From NCBI GenBank assembly GCA_037783415.1, contig JAZGTN010000188.1, forward strand, positions 1,364,001 through 1,428,000: a DNA stretch of 64,000 nt. Reading direction: 5' to 3'. Positions 44,049-56,353 of the stretch are shown one piece after another. The stretch's first letter is position 1. Each line of letters begins with the position of its first letter. The translations under genes and the position numbers were made by a program. Source of the stretch: Leptasterias polaris (lineage: Eukaryota; Echinodermata; Asteroidea; Forcipulatida; Asteriidae). Below the pieces are notes generated by a model, which searched no databases, was not told the origin of the DNA, and saw nothing but the letters and a program-made list of their open reading frames with translations.

Positions 44049-47000
44049 GGGGCCGTTCACAATTATCAACATTTTCACGAGCGTACAAACCGTACGCTGG
44101 GGGGGAGGGGGTTAATGCCCGCCGTACGCTTTTTTTTTTTTTTTAAATGTCGATCTGTTTTCTCGCCCGTCGCCACAGCCGACATTGCTCACATCCCATC
44201 CACGCCGCAACCAATGCCGAGCGAGCACTGGCATGGCCGAGACGGTCGCGCGCCCCGAGCCAAGCCTAGACTTGTTGACAAGTCGTTAATATGATGGTCG
44301 CGGTGAGTCGAGTCACGTGTGGTGTTGTAGCCTAATAAAGAATGCTCTCGCGAGATCACTGCTCTCGCGCGAAGTTGCTGGCTGCTGACTCTTCGTCATT
44401 AACGACTTGTGAAACCCGCCGGCGGTACATATTCATTTATTCATGTACGGACACAGTGTACATTACGGTTGCTGTAGCGACGATCATGAAGACGAGTCCA
44501 TTTTATCTGAGGGTAGTACTAATTTTAGTTACTGTAAATGTACTGAATGCTTGCGCTTGAGACATCTGTGGGTGTGTTTTGTGGGTGTTAACTCCTTCAT
44601 TAGTTTAGTAACTAAAGAAATAAAGTAAACTTATCTTAAACTGCATTATTATAATAATTGTTTAAGATGTGTGTTTTGCCTCATAAAAATAAATATGCCT
44701 ACCGTGAATAGTTACTGATACGCTCCAATCATTTAACCCGATGTGTTCTACAGTGATTGTGTGTATTAAGTGTGTATAAACAACGGACACGGAAACCAGT
44801 CAACTCGCCCCCTAGCAAAGTCGCCAATTTAAAAAAAGAACATGTACAAAGTCACCAACTACAAATTCGCCCCTAGCAAAGTCGCCCCCTGACAACAAAC
44901 TCGTCCCCTCTCATAGTCGCCCCTCACAACGGAATTTAACAAATTTGTGTGATTGGACTTCAGGGCTTCGAAAGCTATCTTAACGGAACGAAAGAGTAAT
45001 TTTTGGGAACGAAAGAGTAATTTTTGGGAACGAAAGAGGAATTTTGGGGAACAAAATCTCATTGCGAAGGAACGGGAGCGTATATTTCGGGAACGAAAGC
45101 ATATTTCGGACGAATGAAAGTATATTTCGGGCAACTAATTCAAAGTCGTATTTTGATGAAACGAAAGCTTGTTTTTAGGGAAAGAAATCTCCTTTCGGTG
45201 GACAAAATTCATTTTTATTGAACGAAAGCATATTTTGAGCGAACAAAATTATATTTTGTGCGAACAAAATCATATTTCGAGGAAACGAATGCGTATCTTT
45301 CAGGGAACAAACGCGTATTTCTGGGTAACAAAATCGTATTTCGGGGTAACAAAATCGTATTTCGGGGGAACAAAAACGTATTTTCTAGGAAAAATCTATT
45401 TTGCTACCTAGAAAAACACAACTTTGTTTACAAATTTAAAAAAATATAATTTTATGTGACAAAATTATAATATTTTGATTGAATAATATTTTGAGGAAAC
45501 GAAATGACTTTGTTGGAATTTTGTGTGTCGAGAGATGGAAAAAATTCAGAGTGAGATTTTTTTTTTCACATTTAAATTTGTAATTTATTTTTCACCTGTT
45601 CCTTCAGGGGCTCTGGTTTGTGTGTGTTTTTTGTGTGTTTTTTTGAGGGGGGGGTTCGTTTTTGTCTCACAAATTGTTTAACTTAATTGCACCGTCAATA
45701 TAAGAGTGGTATTCCTATTTATTGACATAAATCTTATTTAATTTCCAAATCGGGGGAAGGAACGTACACCGAACATTGAAACGTAACGATTTTAAAACAG
45801 CGGATTCGATCAGCGAGGTTTACCGACTAACAAACTCGCAATGACAAGGTAGTTGGTGGTCTGGCTCCCTACCCCTCCCACATGTTCATGAGCTTCCAGG
45901 TACAGCTATCTCTTGGCATGGCTAGGGTATAGGGGGTTTCCGTCGTGCTGAGCCCCGCCGAGAGAAACTCTGCGCGTCATGGCATGCATGCAGCTACACG
46001 ATTTGCCCCGTGTGTGTTACGCGTCTCCCCACACGCTGTACACTGTCAAACACGCTTCCGTTGCTCGGACTCTCTGAAATAAAATCTTACGTTCGATTTT
46101 TTGTAATTATTTACAAGTTTTAGTGAAGTTGTACCCATAATTTGAATACGTATTTTCTTGTGTCAAAATATTCATGAACACAATCACTCTCACCACTCAG
46201 TGTTTGGTTTTGATCGTGCATGATCAAGGCATCAAAGCATGCAACATAAAACTCCATCCAGTACACAGGATTTGATGTTTAATATTCATCTACAGTTTGA
46301 ATATTCATAGATATAACGAAATTGACCAATCAGATGCGTCCGTACGAAATCGGCTGAAGTGGCCATAGGCCGTGCACAAACCGCCAGCGGGTTTCACAAG
46401 TCGGTAAATGTGACCAGTCTTGAGAGCAGTAATCTCGCACAGAGCAGCCCTCTCGCGGGATATTGCGAGAAAGCCGATCCGCTATCACCGCGACACAGAC
46501 ATTTAACGACTTGTCCACAAGTCTAAGCCAAGCCCCGCATTGCATCCCATGAACGTATTGTGTACAGCATGCGCGGCATTGTAGTCCTACTACACACGTC
46601 ATGTACATGAACCAAACATGTCAAACTGCGAGTGCAAATTATTGCGCAATTCCCCTTCCGTTCCCTATATAGCTCACAGGCATGTGAGCGGGTCACAGAA
46701 AAAACGCGGAAAACTTTAGCAAGTGAAATCCGTGTCCGGATTTTGGGCCAGCGCTACAGTCAGAATAACAGGCTTTGTACTGCAGCGTAAACAAAACATT
46801 AACAGAAATATATAGGCCACAATTCTTACTTGGTAACAATGTGTTGTTCGTCCTCATTTTCAATATTTTTTTGTGACATTCCTTAGAAATGTGTTCTACA
46901 ATTAAAACAAGCGCGATGCGTTCATCACGACGTGAAAGACCGTGTGCGCCTAGTCTTGGCTCAGGGTGTTGGCTTTTTAATACAGTTTTTAGTACAGCGC

Positions 47001-47294
47001 CCTCTCTTGGTGGAACGGGATGACGACATGGGTAAGTTTAATGGGACATCGCGCTTTAATAATGAAAAATGAACAACGGCTTTAATCAAAGACTAACGCG
47101 GAGCATTTTACCGGGTCTAGCCCCCGACGCAATTGCATATCAGCGCTCATTTTCAACCGGTGTTGTTCAACCATGTAGACTTGTGTGAAAAAAAATCAAC
47201 ATTTTTTTCGTACACTTTTAGGGGGGAGGGGGGGGGCTTGAAAAAGTGTACGGTTTGTACGCTCGTGAAAATGTTGATAATTGTGAACGGCCCC
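44049..47294. mobile_element. Harbinger-like element with perfect 47-bp inverted ends
   Basis: The 47-base arms 44049-44095 and 47248-47294 (starting GGGGCCGTTCACAATTATC) are perfectly inverted. TAA on both sides (44046-44048, 47295-47297) fits the 3-bp duplications of PIF/Harbinger elements. Looser inverted similarity continues inward: GACTTGTTGACAAGTCGTTA near 44268 against TAACGACTTGTCCACAAGTC near 46504, and the GCTCTCGCG region. There is no transposase, so it is non-autonomous and partly foldback. The interior holds degenerate short repeats at 44980-45410. Confidence 0.8.
44980..45410. repeat. Degenerate short tandem repeats
   Basis: Repeated variants of GGGAACGAAAGNNTATTT, spaced about 22-28 bases, inside the Harbinger-like element. 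A preceding tract (44805-44935) repeats TCGCCCC and GCAAAGTCGCC. Apparent open frames (FGTK-type repeats) are by-products. Confidence 0.7.
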
Positions 47295-47399
47295 TAACTT
47301 TAAAACCTTTTTTACATTTCCCCAGCAACAGTCCATGAGTTTAGTTCAGAGAGTTGCCCTATGTCAAGCTCCATAATCGATTGTTTACAATTATACTCA

Positions 47400-47515
47400 C
47401 CTTCCAAGGCAGACTTTGTTTACCTTAATTCTCCTACCACATTTGACTTTGTTTACCTTCTCCTTCCTACCACATTTGACTTAACGGTTTACCTTCTCCT
47501 TCCTACCACATTTCT
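47400..47515. repeat. Pyrimidine-rich short tandem repeat
   Basis: Three imperfect copies of CTTTGTTTACCTTCTCCTTC plus CTACCACATTTGA, about 35 bp each. Confidence 0.7.
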
Positions 47516-47689
47516 TCACCTAGATAAAAAGCCACTTCCCCATCCTTATTGTGTCTAGTTTTTGATTGCTGTTAGATTGGATGGTAAGCTCTAAAGCAAT
47601 TATGTTCATTAGTTTTCTCCACTCACTCTTTTTCCATCACTTGTACCAATGGCCTAAGAATTATTTAATTTCTTAATAAAGTTACTGAT

Positions 47690-48400
47690 CCGCATCACCA
47701 AACGCCGCAAACCTGTGAAGTTCACTAATATTCCCATCCATGACTACCCTCTGGAGGCAGTATCATCAGCCAATTACCTAGGAGTATAACTCACAGACAA
47801 CCTGTCCTGGAACAGACATGTTGAAACCATCTCTAAAGTACAAGAGATCGGTTGGATTCCTACGGCGCAACATGAGCAACAACTGTAGTCTCCAGTGAAG
47901 TCAAGAGCGGCCGCTGCGCTGCTACACCAACTTAGTCGTTCGGCCTATCACTGATTATGGCAGCTGCGCATGGAATCTCAGCTTCCACTAAAAAGAACAT
48001 CTCCAAACTCGAATCTGTCCATGCAACGTAGTGCCGCTTGGTACAATATGAACGACTACTCTAGAGATGGGTGTCAACACCCCCTATGGATCAGGACTCT
48101 TCCTCTAGTGCTGTAGAATACGAAAGTGAAAGGCAGCCAGGGCTCAACACCATGCTTTGTAACCTGGGTTGGGAGTCTCTAATACATACAAAATCGACGA
48201 GCCATCTCCAAAGTCACAATGATGTACCGGGTCATCAACAAACTCATTGACATCCCCGACAACCAGCTAATCCCAGCCAATCATCCACCAGAGGATAAAA
48301 ATGAAACTCCTTGTTCCATCCACCCGCACAAACTTACTGAAAGGCTCCTTCTTCCCAGACACTTCTGGATGTCTTCCAGACCAGACTAAACGGTGTCACC
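47690..48400 (+). pseudogene. LINE reverse transcriptase C-terminal remnant
   Basis: Broken frames show the end of a non-LTR reverse transcriptase: RITKRRKPVKFTN, ANYLGV, LTDNLSWNRHVETISK, later YNMNDYSRDG, MMYRVINKLIDIP, and near the end LTERLLLPRH. Many stops and frameshifts; clearly dead. It lies about 550 bp upstream of PTGES3. Confidence 0.75.
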
Positions 48401-48947
48401 TTCAGCTAATAACCCATCCCCACACAAAATGCTAAAATAAATAACTGCTTCATCTTGCACATGCGGAGTTTTTTTATGCCTTGAGCTTTGTCTGCACCTG
48501 CTTGTTTGCACCTCAACCAATGTGCGAGTATACTCCGGAGGAGGTTTCTGCACAGTAAAGGAAGATGATGATGATGATGCAGGGGAAACTGACTGGTTAA
48601 ATTTTAACAATTTTTTTAAATTCAATATAATTGATTATTCATTACTGTCCTTTTTTTCATTGAGTTGTTTTTTCTTGTTTCCATTATTTATTTTAAATGG
48701 TCTATAAGTTAACTGACGTTTTATCCCTTTTCGTTTTGGCCAAAGAGCAACAATTTTTAGCATGCTTTTCCGTCTTCAGATTTGCGTTGGCCCGCAGCCT
48801 GTACGTGGTTGCCGAAGCTCTTCATAAATAAATAGCGCCCCCTATTTTAGAAAAGACGTGAACACATACGCACGCGCCATGCATGCATCATGCATGCATG
48901 CATTGCTCGCTTGTTGCTTGCAAACGAATAATCTAGCAAAAACCAAC
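48401..48947 (+). promoter_or_regulatory. Upstream region of PTGES3
   Basis: Contains ATAAATAAATAG near 48824 and a nearly palindromic ATGCAT cluster (48878-48903) 45-70 bp before the ATG. Promoter function is inferred from position only. No other gene is seen. Confidence 0.35.
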
Positions 48948-51900
48948 ATGGATGCCTCCACAACCAGGTAGTATATTGTTCACGATTGTTTGGATTTTCG
49001 GGATTTTCTGTGTTGGAAATTAATGTTTAGAAGTAACCATCCTCTCACAAGTATTTACACTTAATCTTTTTGCATAAATTTAGACAGTGTGTCGTATTCA
49101 GTGTATAATTTTCATTGTTCATGTTTGTAAAAAAAAAGACAATCAACGTTCGTACTCGATATTTGACACAGTCACTGGCATGGGCAGTACAGAAGAAAAC
49201 GAAAAAAGGTTGACGACAGACAAGTGACATTATTATTAGTACTAGCTCACCACAGTGCACCTTGGTGTATTTTAAGTGATGTAAGGGTAGCCTTGGCATG
49301 CTTGGGGTCGACTGGAGTGATAGTGTAACGGAGACTGACGTCAAGGGATGTGTGTGTGTGATAATCTGGTGTGGACTGTGGTGGCATGAGTTGTGTGTGA
49401 ATATATTAATATTATGAGCACTGACTCGATGACTGTGCTGTTGACTGTTGTGTCAGTGGGTATTCCCCCCCAAAATGAGAAACATCCACTATTAAGTATT
49501 ATAATGTTGTACTGTAGTGTAGTTGTTTTTGGTGTTCTAATAGTACTAATACTTAGTAATTCAATTGATTCATTACACATTCATGACATTGATTGAAGAT
49601 CAAATCCGTGTTCTTAGAATGTCTGTCATGATTTTTGAAAATGGTACAAATTAGGCAAATTTGGTCACTACGACACTAGTCTAACAAAAATTGTTGAAAT
49701 TGTGAGGGGTCTGGGAAAAATTTCCGTATCCTGCCACCACTTTTTCATTCGTTATTTTAAACTATTTATTTAAAAAAATCTTTTTAACTGAGCTGTCAGC
49801 ATGCAAGACATTGTGAGATCACACAACAATGGTAGACTGTGGCCGTAGTTTTGTTGGGTAGTTGATTAATGATGTATGATTTGTTTGTATTTCAGTGTAC
49901 AGCATCCCCCGTGTAAGTGGGCTCAGAGAGCAGATACTGTGATTATCACAATCAATGTAGAGGATATTGAGAAAGAGCAGCGAGTTGAGGTTGTTGATAG
50001 CAGACTTTTCTTTCACTGTAAAGGTGGCCATGAACAACTTGTGTACGAGCTTGATTTTAAGTTTTACAAAGAAGTTGATTCTAAAGTAAGTATTTTGTTA
50101 ATAAAGAAAGTATTTGAAATACTTTGAGTTTTCCAAGGTATTTTGTTTCCAAAGGGTAAAGAGAATGTAATGGATATTTATTATTGTTAATCTCAATCTC
50201 TTCTGAGTCAATCAAGGAGACTTCTTTATAGAAAACCTCCAAAACCACATTATGAAATTGCAACCCTTTTATGCAATACAAAAATATCCCACTTTATAAT
50301 CAGTATTCAAATCAATGTAAAAGTTAATGATGAAAATATGTACATGGCCAACTCAAACTGGAGCTTCAACAGACTGATTTTATTATTTTTTGTTAAACAA
50401 AGTTCTTAATTAGGAAAAATGTAATACAACCACTGATTAGAAAGTAACAAAAAAGTGATCGTAAAGAAGAAAACAGTACATCATCATCAACAACTCAAAT
50501 AACCCATAAAAAACAAACTTTCTGTATGGATTTTAAATACTTTAATTCACCAAAATGCAATTGTGTATTTCTTTCTCAAAATGTGTAATCATTTTTATTT
50601 TGCATTCACCACTTACACAATTTACAAAATGGTCATTATTTTGACCAATGGTCATTAATACCAAAAGTCTTTTCATCAATATACTTTTCTTTAAATTGTT
50701 TAATTAATCTTCAATTATTTATCAGAGTTTAAGAAAAATTCCAACAGGCAGAGAACTCACGCTGGCTCTGAAAAAGAAGGAACCTGGTACCCCATTCTGG
50801 CCAAGACTCTTGGAATCAAAAGACAAGGTAAGCAGTTAGTTACCAATAGTCGGCTAAAACAATTAGTGCATGAGTGCATGTACATCACAGTTGTAAATTG
50901 GTTTAAAGGTATGGGCATCGTTTGGTTTTTGTCAACGTAATGCTTATTTGTAGGCAAAATTATAAAGACCCAATCAAAGACACATTTGAAAGTTTCAGCT
51001 GAATACTGTGTCTACTTGTTGACAAAACCGCATCTACATGTATGTCCACAGCATTCACCAGAAATCTGTGAAAGGATTCATAGATTCCAATGTTTTTATT
51101 GAATTCTGATTAACTGGGGCACTTCAATCAACATATTTTTGCAGGATGTTACTATTACCATCTTTACAGCAAGTAAGATTTCGAATAGAAATTGTACAAT
51201 ATATTTTCAGGGGTCGTTACCAAACGATGACCTTACCTTTTAGAGAAACCTAAGAGCGTTTGTTGTTATTATTGATTTGTAGTCTATACCACACAAACTG
51301 TCAATGAATGCAATTTTCATCCTAGTTTCCTTTTGTTAATATTTTGTTCAGCAACACTGGCTGAAAGTGGATTTCAGTAGATGGAAAGATGAAGATGACT
51401 CTGATGTAGAAGAAGATGGCAGCTTTGAAGATGTAAGAATGGTTTATTCTCTCAGTAAAATTAATGTCTCTTTGATTATATGAATACATGTAGATTCATC
51501 TGGTCTGGATCTAGTTTCTAGCAAGAGCTAGTAATAATGTATGTAGACTGCAGCTGATATTCTTCCTACTAACTTAAGTCTGATTTCCGATTTTTGGGCC
51601 CTTAGAAAAATCATCAAAAATGTTAAATAGGCTGAAGAGTCTATAAAAGCCTATACCATATTTACATGTAGGCCGGCTTTTTCAAGTGTCATACCTGAAA
51701 TTGTTAAAATACAGCTGACTAAATGGCATTTATGTCTGCTGTTGGTTAACATAAAACTTGGTTTGAATGTGATGTAGATGATGAAGAAGATGGGAGGAGG
51801 TGTACCACAAGAAGAAATGTTACAAGGATTAGATGATGATGAACAAGAAGACAGTGATGATGAAGGTTAGTATCATTAGACTACTCAGTGTACTGTATAC

Positions 51901-52840
51901 ATCTTATATGCAACATTGGAGCACAGTTAGATGTTTTAACTAGTAGTCAGAATGTATTCCATTCTGTTCAAAAGAAGACAAACTCTCTTGTGTTATGGAT
52001 CAAGCTTTTGTTGAGGGCAATACTTGTGTATGCAACAATTTGAAACAAACTGCTATTATATTGGCCAGTTGATCATTTTCAGCTTGCTTTGCACATTGTA
52101 TGCCCTTTCCGAAGTCACATTGTGTAGTTTTACTCCAAATGAAAGAAAGATTCATTCTGTTTGGATACACTATTTCATTTCTTTTGAAAAAAGGTTGTTT
52201 AAAAAAAATATGATATGGCAGTGCCACAACTAAAACAGCCATCTGCATGTCTGTTCAAACCTGTAGCCTTCACAGGCAGGTAGCGACTGTAGTAGTATGG
52301 AAGGATTGGCAAACAGTCTCATCTGCCAAAGTAACTAAAAGGATAGCTACTGTTGTATTGAATTCATAGCATGGAGCCGATCAATTTGAGACTGTAGAAA
52401 TTGACAAATATGCCAGCCTCATGTTCCAGCCAGTGGTATAATTTTCTTTAATAGTCCATTTATGATGTTGCACCAAGTACATATAAGATTGACCTTCAAC
52501 ATATCTGTGTACTTCCTTGGAGGCCAATTTTAAATTAAATAATTTCACATTCATATATAAACGGTTTTGTGTTTTGAGACATAACTGCATAGTGAGATTT
52601 CAGATGTGCCCTCCTCACTTCATAATAACAATGGATTTAAATTTGTACACAACGCAATTTCCAGGATATTTGCAAGTTTTTGCTATTGAAGCAAACATGT
52701 CTGTTCAAACAGACATGAATCTAACCATCTATAACTAAAACAAAAACAACATCAGTTTGAGTTTATAAAATTAATATCAAAATTAAAACAATGATTGTTT
52801 ATTTGTCTTTTATTGAACAGAGTTACCAGATTTAGAATAG
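48948..52840 (+). CDS. PTGES3: p23 co-chaperone / prostaglandin E synthase 3 (6 coding exons)
   Basis: p23 binds the ATP-closed form of Hsp90 in the cytosol and stabilises client complexes such as steroid receptors. Coding exons: 48948-48967, 49896-50085, 50726-50827, 51352-51432, 51778-51865, 52821-52840. All introns are GT-AG and phases fit, giving 166 codons against 160 in human. The first 110 residues form the CS/p23 beta-sandwich: HPPCKWAQRADTVIITINVED, then DSRLFFHCKGG, LRKIPTGRELTLALKKKE and the p23 signature FWPRLLESKDKQHWLKVDF. The tail is acidic and disordered (WKDEDDSDVEEDG, MMKKMGGG, DDDEQEDSDDE) and ends in ELPDLE, like the usual PDLE end. The first exon gives only MDASTT and was chosen as the sole ATG with a donor in the right phase. 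Confidence 0.94.
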
Positions 52841-55800
52841 ATTGCAGAGCGTCAAGCATGGGGACCCAGGAGAGCTGTCTTGGTTAATTAATCCTTATGT
52901 AGCTCCAAGCTAGCTAGAAAAACGATGAATTGATTTAACCTACATCCTGGGCAGTATTACAATTTCTCATTGCTACAATATCTTGGGAGGATTTAATTTT
53001 AGGCCAAATAACTGCATAGAAATAGCTATTTAAAATGACAAGACTTCAACAGTGCTATGTATAGTCCAGCTCTTCTGATCATGATTGGTATTCATTATCA
53101 GATAATTCATCGGAATGAAGTTGGTAGCAGTATTACATGTACCTTTCCCTTCTGGAAAAATGCACATTTGGGCAAGCACTTTCCATAATACAGAGTTTTT
53201 TAATTTTGATAAAAAACTAGATTTTTTCCTTTTTGTAGTGTGAACAAACCTGGATTCTTATATTCAAAATGACAGCATTTTACTTATGAGAAACAAGAGT
53301 TGATATACGTAACGGCTAATCTTGTATTCCCTGATACAGTAATTATGTCCCCTTCCAATATGCCATAGTGTGAAGGCACCAGAGGACCAGTCATGTTAGG
53401 ATGTTTTATTTGTTAGGGGCTACAGAGGTGTAATAATTCAATACAAATGACAAAAATAGGTTGGAGCATGTTATAATGAGTGGTAGAAACAATAATTCAA
53501 CAATACAGCACTATCCAACTCACTGCTCTCCTGGGATTGTTGTACATTATGCATTTTTCTATTTGTGTATTATTTTTAATGCAATGCATTTATTCTTCAT
53601 TTTAATTAATGATATGAATGAAGTAGACATTTTATTATGTACCAAAACTAGAGAAGACTGATACTGTTCCTTCCCACCAATTCCCACCAATCACTTCAAG
53701 TTTATAAGCTACCAGTTTGCTTGAATCATGGCGTATAATAATGCTTCACTTTGTGCTCAATTGGTCCAGTGGCCATTTAATGGTCATCTATTTCATGATT
53801 GCATTGTAACTATTCCAACTTGAGTTAATTTTGATTCCAATGTAGATGCAGGTCTGTTAATAAATGAAATATCCAAATGCTGCTCTAGCCTCATCCCCCA
53901 AATATCAGGATCAATTTTGTTTCACGCTGATGTTAAATTAATTACAATCATTTCGTCATTACCAACTAGGAGTGTATAAGCATGTAGCTTATCAGGACTA
54001 TAATGTAAGAATTTGCGGTAACACCATGTGATTAGTATACCTGGTTCTAAAGGAACCGGTGGACTCAACATTTTGCTCTTTCGGACTAAGAGGTCTGTCC
54101 GTCATCACGACTCAAAACAGAGATTATTAACCACATGGTGTCACTGCAAATTATTACAGTATTGTCTTTCCACATTGCAAACCTTCAAGTCTTGTTTATC
54201 AAGACTGCTTTTGATTAAATTGTAAAATGGTAATGAAATACCAATTAAACACTTGTTACATTCAATGGTACAATCAGAATAAAATTGGGAGAGCAAAACA
54301 GAAATAGAAGTGTAAAACTGAAGTGATCCTTGGTTGGTAAATTGCTATCCTGCTCCATACAACATAATGAATCTTTCAAGCGTTCAGGGGGCTGCACTTT
54401 ATTCTATTATTTAATCATGTATATCAACAACAAAGTACCATTATGGGACAGTCGACACTTTTGAGATGACAGGTGTCCGCAGACAATACGTGTTTATACA
54501 ATTTTTAATGAAGTTCTGCATATGAGCACATAGCCAAGAACACTGAATTTACCCGGCAAGTCTGGCATGACCTAGTGTCCCTGAAAGTTTCCTACTGGAA
54601 ACAATGGCCTCAAAGCTCCACCTCCATGTACAAATAATATCATGCAATGAGATGGTGAAGGTTGTAGGAGAGTAAAGACCAAGAGATGGACATTAGTGGT
54701 TGCAAGTGGGTTTATACTGACATTAAACAACATCCCAGATGTATCACTATGCTCGTATTAATAATCATTTTCAAGATAATTTGCTGCAAGTTGGTATGGG
54801 GAACCAATGAAAAAATATAGGAATGTGGTTTGGGGTTTTGATGAACCAATTTAAAATGTATTGAAAACTATGCACAACCCCGAAGTCCCTTGAATTGCTG
54901 CAATCCGAGCCTACACATGATGAAATGAAGAATAAAACTTAGTTTTGTTTTAGTGTTAAAATGAAACATTACAGTCCGAACCCTGGTGCCCTGAATGTAT
55001 TTGTACATGAGATAAAATATACGGCTTAGATTTAAGTGAAAGATGGAACCAAATTGTCCACCTCATAATTTTTCTACATAAAAAAAATGACATTAAAGTG
55101 GTGAAAATGTTCCTGTACATAGCTGGAACATGCAATGTATCCATAAAGCAGATTTATGATAGAGAGATGATCCTAGGTAGGTAGCTAGGTACACTCGTAT
55201 GATGGATGAGTCACTAATCAAGACACTCAATTGTTTCCTTGGCTTTCCTGATTAAGAAAAATAGGTGAGACAAAATCAAAGCATTATAACAAATGTGCGT
55301 AATGAATAATACATCAAATGGTGTGAGGAGAGTACAGCATTGATGTCTGATATTACCTTATTTCAAAAGTATCAAATCAAGTATTCAAGAGTATATTCTC
55401 ACAGAGTTGGTTCTAATTCCTGCCGTCTTTACAGTTATTTTGAAATATTAGTGTCAAGTTGCCCATACAAGTGGCTTATGTTTAAGATGTAGACATCTGT
55501 TGAATTCTCAATAATGGTAAATTTCACTTTCTCACTATTCAAAACTACATAGACTAAGAGATATATTACAAGATTATGCAGTGTTTAAATAACTAAATGC
55601 TACAGTTTCAGGGTTTAAGCAACACATTGCTCCAGTCTGCTTAAAGGAACAAAATACAAAAATTCCAATGTCATTAAAAAAGTTACAATTTGCCATAGAA
55701 CAACTTGTTGTTGAGACTTTAAAGTAAATAATAAAATGGAAAGGGTGTTGTTATGAACCAATGATGACATTGGATAACCTTGATATGAATCTTTTTACAA

Positions 55801-56353
55801 CAATGTTTAGTTTAAGGTGTCTTGAAATGAGATAAGTTACCTTTCTTTGGGGGGGGGGGGGGGGTTGAGGGATGGAAATGCTAAGACATGATCAGATACC
55901 ATTAAAAGCACATGTGCAACGTTGGTAATTGTCAAAAACCAGTATCCACACTTGATGTGACCCAACATAACAAACCTTGGAAAGTTTAAGCTAAATCAGT
56001 CCTCAGGGTCATGAGAAAACAGTGAAAAACCCCATTAGATATTTTCACTGTTTTCAAACATCGGATTTTATCACGGGTAATAAAGACCAATTGTTTCACT
56101 CACTTCCTTAAAACTATAGCATTTCAATCAACACTATTTCAATGGAAGTTTTCCACCATGACCATCTTTATACCATGTAAGTTATGTGCAAATCTGTAAA
56201 CATTTATATTTTCAATCTTACCAATGTTGTACACACCTTTTAAGGTGTACAGACTGTTTGTAATAATTTATCAACTAGGCAAGGCCACTAACTAATCGAG
56301 TCTCAACACAGCCTTGTATTGATACATTTGAACATGCTTTTACTGTCACTTAC
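52841..56353. other. Region between convergent genes
   Basis: Probably the PTGES3 3' UTR on the left and the unresolved last exon and 3' UTR of the zinc-finger gene on the right. Possible AATAAA signals for PTGES3 are near 53861 and 54280. A foldback element lies at 54011-54151 and a G14 run near 55851. On the minus strand a possible terminal exon of about a dozen codons begins near 56250, but I could not confirm it. Confidence 0.5.
54011..54151. repeat. Foldback element with ATTTGCNGTNACACCATGTG ends
   Basis: Arms 54011-54030 and 54132-54151 are inverted copies matching at 18 of 20 positions. On the minus strand the interior has TGATGA, GGAC...GTCC and GAAA in hammerhead-like order (54107-54079), but the core C is replaced by G. 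Confidence 0.6.

Noticed and set aside
44859..45449. Frames of 60-90 codons with FGTK-type repeats
   Set aside because: They follow degenerate short tandem repeats inside a DNA transposon and overlap in several frames.
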